DNA from: Cristatella mucedo
Taxonomy: Eukaryota; Bryozoa; Phylactolaemata; Cristatellidae
Direction of reading: 5' to 3'
NCBI GenBank assembly: GCA_009760855.2
Contig: WPIO01000132.1
Location: forward strand, 612,501 to 676,500
DNA length: 64,000 nt
This document shows, one piece after another, positions 1 through 37,714 of this stretch. The notes beneath the pieces were generated by a model that saw only the letters and a program-made list of their open reading frames with translations, was not told the origin of the DNA and did no database searches. Position numbers and translations under genes: made by a program. How positions within the stretch are numbered: the stretch's first letter is position 1; each line of letters starts with the position of its first letter.

Positions 1-1136
1 ATCACATGAACCCACTAAATGCTGTCATATATAGATATGTTTTAGTTTATTTTTAAATGTAGACAAGTCAGGAGATGTCGTGAGGAAAGTCGGGAGTAAG
101 TTCCAGGCATTGAGAACATATGAACTAAAGGCACGGTCTCCAAAGGATTTGAGATTTATTCGAGGTATGGGTAAACAGTTAGATTCCAAGAAGCAGGTGA
201 TACGCCTGGTGTGGCAGTATATCTGATAGGTAGGCGGGAGCCAAAGAATGAAGGGACCTAAAAGTGAGTGACAGAACCAGGAAGTCGATGCATTGCTTGA
301 CTGGGAGCTAGTGCAAGTCGGTGAGAAGTGGTGTGATGTGGTAGCTGTGACACTCACGATAGACAAGCCTAGCTGTAGAGTTTTGCACCAGCTGTAAGCG
401 CCTGGTTGTACAGGCCGGTAGACCAGAAAGTTGTGAGTCACGGAAGTCAAGATGGGATGTCACAAATGCATGGATCAATTTGGATGTGGTATCCTTGTCT
501 AAACATGCCCGATTTTTAGAAATCTTATGTAGCTGAAAGTAGGTAGACTTGACTGTAGAACTGATGTGGTCGTCTAATGAAAGGTCACTTTGGAACATGA
601 CACCTAGATTTCGTGCAGAGTCAACAGGAGATATGATGGTGGAGTCGATTTTGAGCATCAGCCTTTCAAATTTCTGAATAACACTTGGTTTACCCATAAC
701 TAGTAAGTTTGTTATCACTATTCAATTTAAGAAAATGTGCTGCCAGCCATATGCGGATGTTATCAATACATGCAGCAAGAGAGTTGAGAGAATTTGACTT
801 GCTGGAGGGCTGGGAGGAATCAAAGCAAAGGTACAACTGAATGTCATCTGCATAAAAGTGAAAGCCTAGAATGTGCTTGGCAATCACATCGACAAGAGGG
901 AGAATATAAATCGTGAAAAGACCGGGACCAAGCACAGATCCCTGAGGTACCCCATATTTTAGGGGTTCTTCTGATGATCTGTGCCCATTCATGTCAATAC
1001 TCGGGAGTCTCCCACTTCCCACTGAGATAGGACCTGAACCGTTGCAATGCAAACTTGCGTCGAACCAACTACGTCTGCAACAGTTTAGAGTCAAGACTAG
1101 CCTTGTTTTCGGGCTGTAGCTGGTACTATCTTTCAC
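1..1136 (-). mobile_element. LINE A fragment with reverse-transcriptase palm, broken
   Basis: A minus-strand non-LTR retrotransposon runs off the left edge. Three overlapping minus frames (690-1136, 308-718 and 25-450) carry consecutive parts of one reverse transcriptase: YGVPQGSVLGPGLF, then FYADDIQLY (the catalytic YADD core, around 835-860), then ARNLGVMFQSDLSLDDHISS, and the C-terminal HITPLLTDLH segment. The frame changes show it is a dead, frameshifted copy. The motif order resembles the CR1/L2-like groups; the exact clade needs a tree. Confidence 0.88.
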
Positions 1137-1439
1137 TTGGCAGCAAAAGAGATCTCGGAAGTGCGATGGTCGTAAAGATTCTCGTTTGGCTAGTTACTTT
1201 TTGGGTCTATTCCTGATTGGTTGGCTGCCTCAGAATTCTTCGATTTACTTACTGCCAAGAAATAGACCGCCTGGCTGTATCCTCGAACTCGGCTCGTGAG
1301 GCTAGGATTCTTTCCACCTGCCACCTGTGCCCACACAATATTGGGCTAAACTGACTCAAGCTTTCCGGTGATGGACTCGAGTTCTTTGGTGTCTCGGCTG
1401 AGTACGTTTGCCAATACACGCAGCTTTAGCCGTTGACGA

Positions 1440-1735
1440 CAGACCAGACGAGCCGCTTATAGGGCACTGGCCAAGACTTCTAAATAAAAGAAATTGCAGT
1501 AATCCAGACGAGACGTCACTAATTCGTGAACTAGTTATGCTGACATGCTCTTATCTAAGCATGCCCTTATTTTGGTAATGTTCCAGAGCTGAAAGTGGAC
1601 CGACGACTTGCCAATTTATGAGTGCATTTCCTCCACTGTCAAGTTCTTTTGAAATAGTAAGCCTAGATTAAGGACTGGCGGCACTGTGGTCATGTTGCTC
1701 GATTAACTAATCTTCCAGATTTCAGGTGACACTAG
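1440..1735 (-). mobile_element. Divergent LINE fragment
   Basis: This stretch aligns by eye with LINE A around 18290-18450 and with 12840-13015: the same order of acagaagtcgagacg-like, gcatgg-like and ttatctaa-like blocks, with many differences. It is an old minus-oriented fragment of the thumb region of a LINE reverse transcriptase. The bases 1140-1440 show nothing I can name. Confidence 0.5.
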
Positions 1736-1984
1736 ATTTGCCCAGAACTATTATGTTCGTCTTATCATCTTCAAGCTTCCAAAAAATTGGCTGAGCCCCG
1801 AGCTAGCATAGTACTCGCTGCAGAGAATGAGCACCTTGTACATGCCGCTCAATGGCACGCCCCCTGTGTGCACCGCACTCGATCGGTGAATCAGTGGCTG
1901 CATGCCACTTGATGAGAAGCACGTGAGCTCCTCACAACCTTCCGTTTTTTGTCGCCTTTCAATCGACGTGCTCTCCTTCCAGCA

Positions 1985-2040
1985 CATGTAAATTGTCTAG
2001 AAATAATTTAGTTCTCATAGGGCGCTGTCATAATGTGTTA
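1985..2040 (+). mobile_element. LINE 3' tail remnant
   Basis: Contains ctagaaataatttagttc followed by tcatagggcgctgtc, a decayed copy of the common tail ending in a gggcgct motif. It lies just upstream of the first visible centlein exon. The bases 1740-1985 hold no clear feature. Confidence 0.45.
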
Positions 2041-2124
2041 TCGTGATTGATGCGTGGCGATGCTTTATTGCATTGCGAGAGCGTATCGCTGAACGATCGC
2101 TCTTGCATGCTTCTCGATTCTCAG

Positions 2125-26836
<24,712 letters not shown>

Positions 26837-27220
26837 TGTGCAGCTGCCGTCTCATCGCAGCAACGTGAAGCGCACAGCAGCAAGCATCAACCTGTGCGCA
26901 GTGTGTGCGAAGCGTGGGCATGCTATGCACATGCTGGTATTACTATAGAGGCACTGATTACTGTGCTGGCAAATTCTTCTCCTGGAAGCTCTTCCATGTT
27001 GCTGCATCACGACTGCAGATGTGTTTAAAGCAGTGCATCTCTAGTGGATTCTGTCTTCTCGTGACTTCAGTCATATCGAGCCCATCATATTAACTTTGCA
27101 AAGCATCGCATGGCGCTGTCAAAACTAGGACAACACGGGAGAATGATCAGAGAAGGGTATGTGCTTGCATAGCAAGCTATCACAAATCCGGCTTTATATT
27201 CAGGTCCTGTAGCTGACCCG
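26837..27220. other. Spacer after the centlein stop
   Basis: Probably the centlein 3' untranslated region at first. I see no AATAAA close to the stop codon, and no other gene or repeat before the (AC) tract at 27224. Confidence 0.5.
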
Positions 27221-27223
27221 CGT

Positions 27224-27305
<82 letters not shown>
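27224..27305 (+). repeat. (AC)n microsatellite
   Basis: About 40 AC units, nearly pure. Confidence 0.96.
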
Positions 27306-27307
<2 letters not shown>

Positions 27308-27611
27308 GCCAACGACGTTTGGCAAATTCTGGCTTAGCAGACGTGAAACATGCACGAGGACCAAGCAGGGCCCTAATTCGGGAGCTCGAGAAAGTTCAAC
27401 TAGCTCTGATGCTTTTTCCATTCATGTTCTGCATTTTCGGTGACAAATCTAACTGGCTATGTAGCAAGCCACAAAGCCGGTTGTTGCAGCTTGCGAGGTT
27501 GTTGCAGCTAGAGGCTGTACTTGCATTATCGTTCTAAATCCTGTACAGACCAGATTGTGAAGTGCTCAATAATAATAATAAGTTCCGTGTGTTTCGCCTT
27601 AAGAGAACCAA

Positions 27612-27724
<113 letters not shown>

Positions 27725-28445
27725 GGTGCTTTACAACAGACTCACTGCAAAAGAAGCAATTACCGAGAGTAAATGACTAGCTTGGCATCGTGCTTTGTTT
27801 GACAGCATGCAAAAGCACGGAAGTATCATGTTTAGCTAATAATAATAATCATAATAATGCACTTGATAAAGCGCCCTCGGAGAACTTAATCTCTCTCTAG
27901 GCGCTTTACATTTGCTGCAAAGGGGAATGCAATTGAATGGTGAGCAAAATCATGCTTGATAAACAAACAAAATGAATAACATAGCTTGACAAACATGCAA
28001 CAGCGCACAAGGAAGCACATGGCCCGCTGGTCAGTAGGACCTTTGCTTAGCAAGCTGCACTGAATAACGCACAGGTAACGCACGCCAAGCAGGCGGCAAG
28101 AAAAAGATAAGTTCACTCTTGCACACGGCAAGCTGAGTTGAACTGACAGGTCTTAAGCTGAGCCTCAAAAGATGCAAATTCATCGAGGTGGTGACAGAAG
28201 CCGGAAGCGACTTCCAGGCTTTTGCTGGATACGAGCTAAACGTCCGATTAAAAAAATAATAATTTTAATTTAACTCGAGGCTGGAAGCTAGTGAGTGGAT
28301 TTTGCTAGAGCACGTGACTGGCAGGGCAGGAAGTTCCGAGAGGTATCCTGGTGCGAGTGAAGCGACCTTTGGGCCAGAGAGAGGAACTTGATGTCGATGC
28401 AACGCTTGGCTGAGAGCCAGTGAAGTTCAGACACGAGTGGTTTGT
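27725..28445 (-). mobile_element. LINE B fragment split by a LINE A tail
   Basis: The parts 27725-27838 and 27985-28445 share sequence with 3020-3600 (caattaccgagagtaaatga; gtgaagcgacctttgggcca). The middle, 27838-27985, is a LINE A tail in minus orientation. The element is therefore older than the LINE A insertion. Confidence 0.65.
27838..27985 (-). mobile_element. LINE A tail nested in LINE B
   Basis: (AAT)n, then cacttgataaagcgccctcg, then taggcgctttacatttgctg, and about 70 bp of 3' untranslated region. Strongly 5'-truncated. A short tagct occurs on both flanks and may be the target-site duplication. Confidence 0.8.
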
Positions 28446-28795
28446 TATAATAATAATAATGATAATAATACACTTGATAAAGCGCCCTCAGAGAACTTAA
28501 TCTCTTTCTAGGCACTTTACATTTGCTGCAAAGGGAAATGCAATTGAATGGTAAGTAAAATCATGCTTGAAAAACAAGCAATGAATAATATGGTTAGTGG
28601 TGACATGCACAGGGTCGGCATGCAAATGTGGTTAGTGGCAGCATGCACAGTGTCAGCACGCATAAGCACATGAAGGACGAATCACAGGGACCCACTATAT
28701 GCTGTCCTAAATAGGTGTGTTTTAAGTTCCCTTTAATGTGGTCAGGTCAGGGATGTTCTGACACAGGTTGGGAGGGAGTTCCAGGCTTGTTGTAG
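28446..28795 (-). mobile_element. LINE A 3' end
   Basis: (AAT)n, tail, and a 3' untranslated region with gggtcggcatgcaaatgtgg. It breaks off at about 28795. A further short tail remnant lies at 28882-28927. Confidence 0.85.
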
Positions 28796-28999
28796 TAGAA
28801 GGCGTTCACTAGAGACTGCTTAGATCGGAAGTATTAGTGCTACTTGCCAGGGCTCAGGCCTGACAGCATTAACTGGCATGCTGTAATAATAATAATACAC
28901 CTGATATAGCGCCTTCAGAGAACTCTGATGCAACGACATCTACTCTCCTACTGCGGGACTGTGGCATGTCCTTCCCAGCCGCTCTGAGCAGCTATTTTC

Positions 29000-29215
29000 A
29001 TGCTACACACTACCTCAATTGCACTTCTGACTCAGCTATGCCTCTCACTTTCTATTTGTATCGTGAGATGAAGGGTGTTAGCTACTGCATGCGAACCAAA
29101 AGCCGCTTAGGCTGTGAGTGGGCTGTAGATGACATGGATGACACTACACTTAGTCTTTGCGGAATTACTGAAGGAGATGCAAACAAACATATTCGTTGAC
29201 TTGGACGAGACAGAG
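29000..29215 (+). mobile_element. LINE C-like 3' fragment
   Basis: Contains accaaaagccgcttaggctg followed by tgagtgggct, the reverse complement of the block cactcacagcctaagcgg found in LINE C copies at 42450-42790 and 55390-55760. A short plus frame here has no recognisable protein. Confidence 0.45.
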
Positions 29216-29943
<728 letters not shown>

Positions 29944-30239
29944 TGGCGATCCTTTGTTGCAAGTTGACCATTTAGTTATACATACGTGTTTAGTCCGCTC
30001 AATTCAGAATAGCCCTTAGAATACAGTAACTATAGATCATGACATTCTTTGCCAGCTAGCGATTGCCAATCGCAAGTGCATCCGCCTTCTGACCTCTCCC
30101 TACAAATCCAGCTCTCCAGCGGGAGCGTCGGCATTTGCCCCTCCCCCGCCCCGTGTGCAGCTACCGTCCCCCCTCCCTGTGTGCAGCCAGCGGCATGTGA
30201 CGCTTGCCTAAGTTCAAGCATTACCCAGCTGCCCCTCCA

Positions 30240-30315
30240 TACGCCATTTTTTCCGTTTTGTCGGCCATTTTTCCGTTTTGTCGGCCATTCTTTCTTCCGT
30301 TTGCCGAGATTATTT
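30240..30315 (+). repeat. Short tandem repeat, 19-bp unit
   Basis: The unit ttttccgttttgtcggcca occurs twice in tandem and a third, decayed time. The surrounding 29950-31800 has no recognised gene or transposon. Confidence 0.8.
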
Positions 30316-31814
30316 TTAAGGGTAACGGTTCCAAACCGTTGAAGGTGAGAAGAAGAGAAAAGTTTGTAGGAAAAGTCTGTAAGCCAAGCTTATACTGCCT
30401 GTTAGCCATCAGTCACTTCCCGGTTATTAAAACAAGCAAGCATTGCTGCGGCCTCATTGAACTGTGAATCTTTTGCAGTGAAAAGAAAACCTCAGTCACT
30501 CAAGCCATCGTCCAGTCTCCCGGCATCGCTCTTTGCTTTCGAACCAGTGGAAGCGAGTGCAAAATAGTGTAAAACTGGAGCTTGTCCTAGCTTGTTAACG
30601 ACTGATCGTTATGCAGACGAATGTTGCAAGGTGCAACTTAACTTGGCGGTCGATAGTTACAAAGACATGTTATTATCCGTTCAACCATGTTAAGATTTAT
30701 TTAACTTCACCCAGACATTGCTCCGTTAGCCTACTGTCCGTCGAGCGATTTCATTCACGCTCCGTTGCCAACCGCATCGTCAACCCTAATGCACAATCGG
30801 TTGGATACTAGAACTATGAGCCTAGTTGGCGCCTTGGTGGCGCAGCAATGGGATAGAGTGCAGGCTGGGCGGCGTGCAGTCTTTGCAGCAGTTCGCGCGA
30901 CGCAGCAGTTCCGTCGTTTGAAGCTTTCGCATCTGCTGCATGCTGCTGCACGGCTTTCGATTGATTTGGTATGGCAGCCCACCAGTGTACCAGGATGCTA
31001 AATGAACTCACTTTGTTCGTGTTTCTGCGCTACTTTTTGCCAACGGGCAAGCATGGTGTCTCCTGTTCTAATGCAGCGCTTGCTCCAACATTAAGAGATC
31101 GCTTTTTCGCCTTCAAGCTGACTTACAGTTAACGCTCGAAAAATGCTAATATTAAATGATTTTTCGAAGGTGAGCACTCAGTCGAGTGATACGCGCGATT
31201 GAACGTGTAGCACGTGTAGCACGAGAGCCTTCTCCTCACTTTCAAAGCCAGCGGCTGCCACGTAATTCGCCGTCCCTGAATCAGCAGCAGAGATCGACGA
31301 TTCCACGTGCGTCAGCGTTTTAAGGCATTACCTAGTAAGGCAACGCAATGCATCTCCGTCGGTAACTTCGCAAAGCCACAAAGACTGTTTGAATATTGCG
31401 CAAGAGAGCTTTGTATATCGTGCACAAAGCGTAAGCGGCCGTCTGTTGTCTGCGAACGGCCTACGTCCGATCGTCAAGTCAGTTGGCGGGCAGTAGCGTG
31501 GTCCAGGAGCGTTGTCCGAGTTGAAGAAGCAAATCCTGCCTGTAGAGGGGACGCCCATCGCTGTTACGGGAGCAGCTGGAAAATGTGAAAGCTTTAGTCG
31601 GTGTCAAACGCGGCCGGTGCGATTATCTTGGGTTTGAAGTCGAATGGCCACCTTTTCCCTTGGCAAGGAGGTCACACAATTTGGTCATTTGCCCGGCCGC
31701 AGCCTTGACCTTGTTTGCGATATTCCACCAGGCGGAGATCCTAATCCTCCCGGATAGCTAGGGGCGGCCCTGGTCGCCGGTGCGTGCAGCCAGCGGAGAG
31801 AGCGTCGTTACATG

Positions 31815-31886
31815 CGAGACCCTCGATTTCGCCGTCCTGAAAGCGCGAGGCCTCGCTCTTTCAGGACGGCGAAATCGAGGGTCTCG
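31815..31886. repeat. 72-bp near-perfect palindrome
   Basis: Two 36-bp arms meet with no spacer between 31850 and 31851. They are exact reverse complements except for one position (31857). The left arm begins cgagaccctcgatttcgccg. No transposon ends are visible around it. Confidence 0.95.
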
Positions 31887-32159
31887 TCTTGGCCGGCACA
31901 GTCCTTGGCAAAGATGGCATCGCTGTTATCTGGGGGAAAGCCCTCTGCCCACAGGAAGCAAGGAGAGGACCGCAGCGTCGTGGCGGTCAGCCGGCCGAGT
32001 AGTAGGGTAAGCGACGGCTGCAGTATTCACAAGATGCCTGTAAAAGCCGTAAACACTCTGGGAAGCGCCCTGGCGGCAGCCATGTCGGCCGCACGAGCTG
32101 CATCGCGACGCACGGCGGAAGGACGAACGCACGCACCAGTTCGACCTTCACATTGTCGA

Positions 32160-32215
32160 ACGTTAATAGAGATTAAGTTCTCTTGGAGCGCTATACAAAT
32201 GAATTATATTTTATT
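32160..32215 (+). mobile_element. SINE S1 or LINE tail remnant
   Basis: taatagagattaagttctct, then tggagcgctatacaaatgaa, the tail type of SINE S1. The head is missing. Confidence 0.6.
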
Positions 32216-32371
32216 TGTATGTATGTCCACAACACCAGCCGTATCGTAAAACTCGCTGATTCGAAACTTTAAAAAAATTAATTTGTAGTATATCCCCAAG
32301 GATAATTCATATTCGAGAAGTTTTGATATCAGTAGTATTCGAGTAGTATACGAGAATCTCTATTCACCTGG

Positions 32372-32450
32372 TTAACGTACGCCTCGGGGCTCGAGCCCAA
32401 GACTTTTGTCATCAAAGGCAAGCACCTTTACTCTGAGCCAAAACAGGGTG
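32372..32450 (-). mobile_element. tRNA-like SINE head, minus orientation
   Basis: Read on the minus strand, a B-box-like gggctcgagccccgagg and an upstream A-box-like stretch (tggctcagagtaaagg) form a tRNA-like head as in SINE S1. No clear tail follows. Confidence 0.5.
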
Positions 32451-34154
32451 GCAAAGCACAACTTGCAACTAGCCAGTTATTTCTTATAAGTTACTTATAA
32501 TTTAGCAGCGATCGGGGATTTGACCGAGGAGGTTATGTCCAGATAAACCGACATGAGGATCACAAACCCATTAGACAGTATAATAGAGCACAGGATTTGT
32601 CTAGCTGGTATGAATGTCTTAGCTTAGTTCTAGGTAGAGTTGATTGAAAACGCCCATGTTGAATCCACGCAGCTGAATGCATTTATTGTTACGGAGAAAC
32701 CGGCTATACGCTCAGACAAACCGTTTCCTTGGGTGGAAGATGCGTCACAAACGACTGCCTGCTCAGCTTAGCCAGGCTTGTACGGGAGGCGGCTGTGAGC
32801 CGCTGCAATTCTGTTTGCAATGGAAATTATGAAGACGAAGATGCCGATGACGGTAAAAGTGATTGGAGAAGCTCTGCGAAACGAAGGGCCTCTTAGGAAT
32901 GCGCCTACTACTAGGCTGGGTGCAGCTGCAGCTTGAGTTTACTGTTAATTTTATTAATTAATAAATAATAAATAAATGTTTATATAAATAAACAAAATAT
33001 AATAAATTAATGTTTACGGCCGGCAGATGTCGTAGTAATGAGTGCGTAGGATTCGAAAGCTCGTTAAAGCAGCGCCTCAAGCCATCTTGAGGAAAAAAGA
33101 AAGCGGGAGAAGTTGTGACGTTACTTCGGTACAGAAAGGGGTCAAGGCTGGAGTGATTTCCATGCTGTGTCTATAAAGGCTTGTTTGTGCTACTGCGGAC
33201 GCAGACGCGGCAGCAATACACGCGCAGGTATTCCGACAGCAGCTGAGCGCGGCAGTAGATAAACAGCCCGTGCCTCATTCTAACGGGTCCACTTGTAGCG
33301 CGGAACTGTCTATTTGACAGCCGCTGAGGGCTAAAGCTGTCCACCGAAATTGCAGACAACTCCTTCGAAAAACCAAAGCACAACTGACCAGATCAAAGCC
33401 CGATGTGCATGCGTCTAAAAACCAGGGGCAGCGTTCTTTTCCCACCGGCTGCGATTCAGAAAGCGCTAAAAATTTCCATGCCTGCCCAAATTGGGCTGAT
33501 TTAGAAGTAACACACGTTTCATTGGCTACAGGGTGAACTAAGAGGTAGAGCGAATTTCAAAGGAAAGAGTGGCAGTAGCTTTTACGTTGCGTTGCTATAC
33601 CGAATCAAAGAACGGCTGTGGGAACAGTGGTTAACATATCCGTAAGTAAAGAAACCTTAACGTCGAAGCGATTCAACACTGCTATTGCCATATCGTCACG
33701 ATAATCTTTGTCGCAGATATCTCAGAATTGCCCACTGCTGAATTTGAAACCAGGACCGGGATCACTAATTTCGATCACCTGTCTATCCATCGCGCTGAGA
33801 TCATTTGACAACTGCAGCAAACCAACCAGAGCGGTTCGCGGGAACGCTGGGCAGGAGGCGTGGCTCCCTCGCTTCTCTGCGTTACCAACGCCTGGCGGTT
33901 ACCGACGCCGTCAGCTGCCCGTAATTAGTTGGCGACGACCGAAGCTTTTGTCGCTTGACTGGGCTGGCTTGCAGCGAGCGGGCACCCCAGCGACTGGAAA
34001 GCTAGCTAAGGCAATCCGTTGGGCAGAGAGCCAGCATTAACACCTGGTTAGGCCAAGCGTTTAAGCTCGCCCCGACGGTTGTAGGACATTTCCCCCGGAC
34101 ATTCCTCCCGGGGTAGGACATTTCCACCCTATGTTGATGAATGTATAAATAAGA

Positions 34155-34155
<1 letters not shown>
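32451..34155. other. Spacer without a recognised gene
   Basis: Mostly unique-looking sequence. A very AT-rich stretch lies at 32935-33012 (repeated aataaat and taaat). Open frames here are short and show no family signature. Confidence 0.5.

Positions 34156-34156
<1 letters not shown>

Positions 34157-34252
<96 letters not shown>
34157..34252 (+). repeat. (AC)n followed by (AT)n
   Basis: About 38 AC units run directly into about 10 AT units. Confidence 0.96.
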
Positions 34253-34253
<1 letters not shown>

Positions 34254-34469
34254 CGATCAAATGAAGTTCGCGCTCTATTTAAATAAAATCAACTCAGTAT
34301 AATTAGAAGGATGGATGGATTGGAAGGATTGTTTGTAATGGAGCGAGCGGCTCCGGGGCCTGCGACGGCCCATCTTCGACTCTGCTGATTGAGGCTACCA
34401 CACGTTTTCGTTTTATTCTTTAGAGCTGCTTGAGGGCCAGCCGGCGGTGCACTTTTCGGTGTACAGCGG

Positions 34470-34540
34470 CATCTGTAAAGCACCCGGATAGGTATTAAGC
34501 TCTATGAGGGTGCTGGACAAAGGAATTAGATACACATTTT
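34470..34540 (+). mobile_element. SINE or LINE tail remnant
   Basis: tgtaaagcacccggataggt, then attaagctctatgagggtgc, the common tail type in a decayed form. 34541-34990 shows nothing else clear. Confidence 0.45.
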
Positions 34541-34994
34541 TTTTATTATCAACATAACACTAAATGATGAATGATGCACTTTTTAAGGAGTGACTAGTAA
34601 AGCACCTCGATAGAAATGTGGTTAGCTTGGAATATTTTACGATTTTATCATTTTTTATTATTATAATTAGTATTAGTTTTATTAACCAGCCAGTATGAAG
34701 GGGAATGCACACCAGTCGCTGACCTTCCCGGCTTCTCCACAACGCAGGGTTTAGTTGGAAACCACGTAGTTTGGAGCCATAGCTTAAGATCAAGTAAGTG
34801 TTAACTACACCCAAAGGGGTCACAACCAATAGGTTGAAAACCGCTAAACCACTGTATCAGCGGAAGCGTATTATCCAGTACGTATATCCCGGTCGTCGTG
34901 GCTTAACCGATCACACGGACCGCTGACGTCAGGGTATACGTCAGCACACGTGACTCTTTGCACGCGCCCACTTGCACCGCCATTCGACTTTTTT

Positions 34995-35635
34995 GTGACT
35001 GATGCAGACGACAGGCGACAACCCGGTAAGCCATTGCTGACCCACTTTGTATGTATGTATTTATCTCCCTCCCTCTGTAAATCTAAATAGCCACAAAGAC
35101 TAAATGCGTGTTACGTAGGAGAGTTTTCTTTAGTTCACTCAAAGCCTAAGCGACTTTCGGTACGCATTCGTTAGTGACTCTGCCCACGTGTCTACGAGCG
35201 GCGGTATTCGGAGGCTTGAGGGTGACCGATGCAGACGACAGAAGTCAAGCAGGTAAGCCAATGCAGACGTGCTTTGTATGTATGTTATGTATCTCCGTCT
35301 GTAACTCCGCATAACCACAAACACTAGATGCGTTGGACGCTGGAGAGTTTTTCAATAGCTCACTCGAAGCCTAAGCGACTCTCGGTACGCATTCGGCAGT
35401 GACTCTGTCCGTGCGCTAACGGAGCGGCGGTATTCGGTGTATTGAGGATGACCGATGCAGACGACAGAAGCCAACCAGGTAAACCATTTCAGACATGATT
35501 TGTGCATATGTTAATGTATCTCTGTCTGTAGATATTTATAGCTACAAAGACTAAATGCTTTCAGCGCGGGAGAGCTCTCAATAGCTCACTCGAAGCCTAA
35601 GCGGCTTTCGGTACGCATTCGGTGAGGTTGTAGGG
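34995..35635 (-). repeat. Tandem array of a ~227-bp unit (LINE C-related)
   Basis: The landmark gatgcagacgacag occurs at 35001, 35228 and 35454, giving spacings of 227 and 226 bp. A second landmark, ctcactcgaagcctaagcg, repeats with the same period. The array holds about 2.8 units. Single copies of parts of the unit occur dispersed at 42450-42600 and 55390-55610 and inverted at 29080-29200. Orientation is inferred from LINE C at 52505-53010. Confidence 0.8.
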
Positions 35636-37714
35636 GCTCGCGGGCGCGCGATGGCGGCGCGACGAAGAGCGAAGCCCCCCCAGAAGCGAGACGTTGCGTT
35701 GTCGACAACGGCTGTATTATGTGCTGTGCTGAAGCTAAGGACGTTGCATGCAGCTGGATATTTATTGGAATGATAGTTAAACAGGTAATGCTATCGCATG
35801 GCGAAGTACACATCGCCTCAAACTTCTACATTTCAATGAATGCCTGATGAGAAAATATATTTCTGACCATGATAAACTGTTGTCGTTGAAAAAGTGACTG
35901 CAGCAACGTGTGTGTCTTCCAGTCCCCAAAAGTATGAGCAGCGTCCTGCTACCTAACTTAGAAATGAAAAAGGTACAAGCGAATGGAGACTCAAACGACT
36001 CAAGGTCTTTTCATGCACATGCGTCATGTCGGATGCTGTCTACAGCTCAGATATCGAAGCGGTCCCTACTAGAAAAATGTTCGCTCGTATGTAATACGTC
36101 AGCAGCAGAAGGGACGAGCACCCGAATATGAGATGAAAAGCATCTGTGTATTTATATATTCATATATATTCATTTAGATTTAACAGATTTAACTCGAGCT
36201 CCCGCTGCACTCGGCCCTGTTGGCACATTTCAAAGAGGCCCTCCGTTTCGCAGACCTATTTCAATTGGTTTTTATCGTAGTCGTCCTCAGAATCTTTGTC
36301 TTCGTAGTTTTCATTTCAGACAGAAATTCAGGTAGTGGCTCTCTGCTACCTTCACTACAAGCCTGGCTTAGCCGCTGGGGCAGCCGTTCGTTACGTGCCT
36401 CCACACACAGAAATGGGCTGTCTGCACGTTCAGCCGGTTTCTCCTTAACAATAAATGCATTCACTTGCTTGGATTCAACATGGGAGTTTTCATTCAGCTC
36501 TACCTGGCTCTAAGCCAAGACTTTCAGACCTGCTAGATAAATCCTTTGCTCGATTAGTGTGTCCAGTGGATTTCTGATCCTCATGCTCGTTTGCCTTGAG
36601 TTTCATTCTCGGTACAGCCACCCACCAATCAAGCCTAAATTATAAGTAACCTGGCTTAGCAGGATAGATCTATAATAATCGTAAAATGCTACGCAGGTAG
36701 ATCTTAACCCGGAGACGTGGCGATTCGGCAGAGCAAGACTGCCCTCGAGCTGACACAGAGAAAATGTCTCTAGCCGAAAGCCGTGAGCTTTCCCAAGAAG
36801 TAGCTGCCGTCCAAGGTCGAAGCTCACATGAAGGTGGCTAGCGTGTGACAAGGACTTGGCATAGATCGTGAGCACCCGCTCTTCGATGGGAGCTGTATCT
36901 GGGAAGGGAGTTGGTGTGTCCAGCGCCGAGCCGTCGGCGACCACTCAACCGCTGGGTGCCCTCTTATCTCCACCTGCTTGCGGCAACTTCTTGCAGGTCT
37001 GCAAAATCAGTCAACGTCACGTGTTGCTTTCCTCTCGCACCGGCCGCAGTGGAGGCAGAGCAGTGCCACGCATTGAGCCAGTACTACCTGCATCGGACGT
37101 CACATGCAGGCCACATCGGCCACACTTCAGTGCATGCTTCAGGGGGCTTCGCCATAAGAGGCTTGCTATACAGACCGGAAAAACTGGGACTAGCAAGTTA
37201 CAAAAGTGTAGTGGGACGTCACAAATACACAGAAGAACTTTGGCTTCGCTTGGAGCGAATTGTTCAGATTAGTACCCAACTGAAGTAACGTGAAGGGCAG
37301 TGATCTTGAGGCCCCGGAAGACAGAGGCTCATAAGACACTTTTAAGCCTAGCTGTACGCTATGTTGGTAGTCGGTAATGATGGTGAAGAGAACTCTACTA
37401 CAACAGCAGCTATCAAGGATGGATCCGACTGCCCTCAGAAGGAATTTGTTTCAATAATTGATGACGTGGCGAAAGCTAAAGCAAAACTTTTTATCAAGCA
37501 AACGTATTCTCCACGGATGGTTTTATTATCTTGATTGAACATGGCCTTAATTTAGCTGTTATTGTTGAAATTGATCATTCATATTATGACAATGCTAGAG
37601 ATTATCAGCAGTTCTTAAATTACCGTCATTGGGAGTTAAGATGTCATAATATGTCGTTTCAAAGTAGCAGAGCCAGTTCGAGGTAATAGCCAGCTAGTTG
37701 CTCGTTATGCTTTG
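35636..37714. other. Spacer without a recognised gene
   Basis: Several plus frames of 70-130 codons occur (for example 36868-37288), some overlapping each other. None shows a known motif, and splice-like borders are no better than chance. Confidence 0.4.

Noticed and set aside
690-1136. An intact reverse transcriptase gene
   Set aside because: The domain is spread over three minus frames with frameshifts and is truncated at both ends. It is a dead LINE copy.
30825-30990. tRNA-like sequence (ccttggtggcgcagcaatgg)
   Set aside because: It resembles an A box, but I find no B box at the right distance and no cloverleaf. At most it is a decayed SINE head.
34995-35635. A CRISPR-like array
   Set aside because: The period is 227 bp with no short constant repeat and variable spacers, and the DNA is animal. 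The units are repeats along their whole length.
36868-37288. Plus open frames of about 130 codons in the spacer
   Set aside because: Two overlapping frames stay open, neither shows a motif, and no convincing splice structure or neighbouring exon supports a gene.
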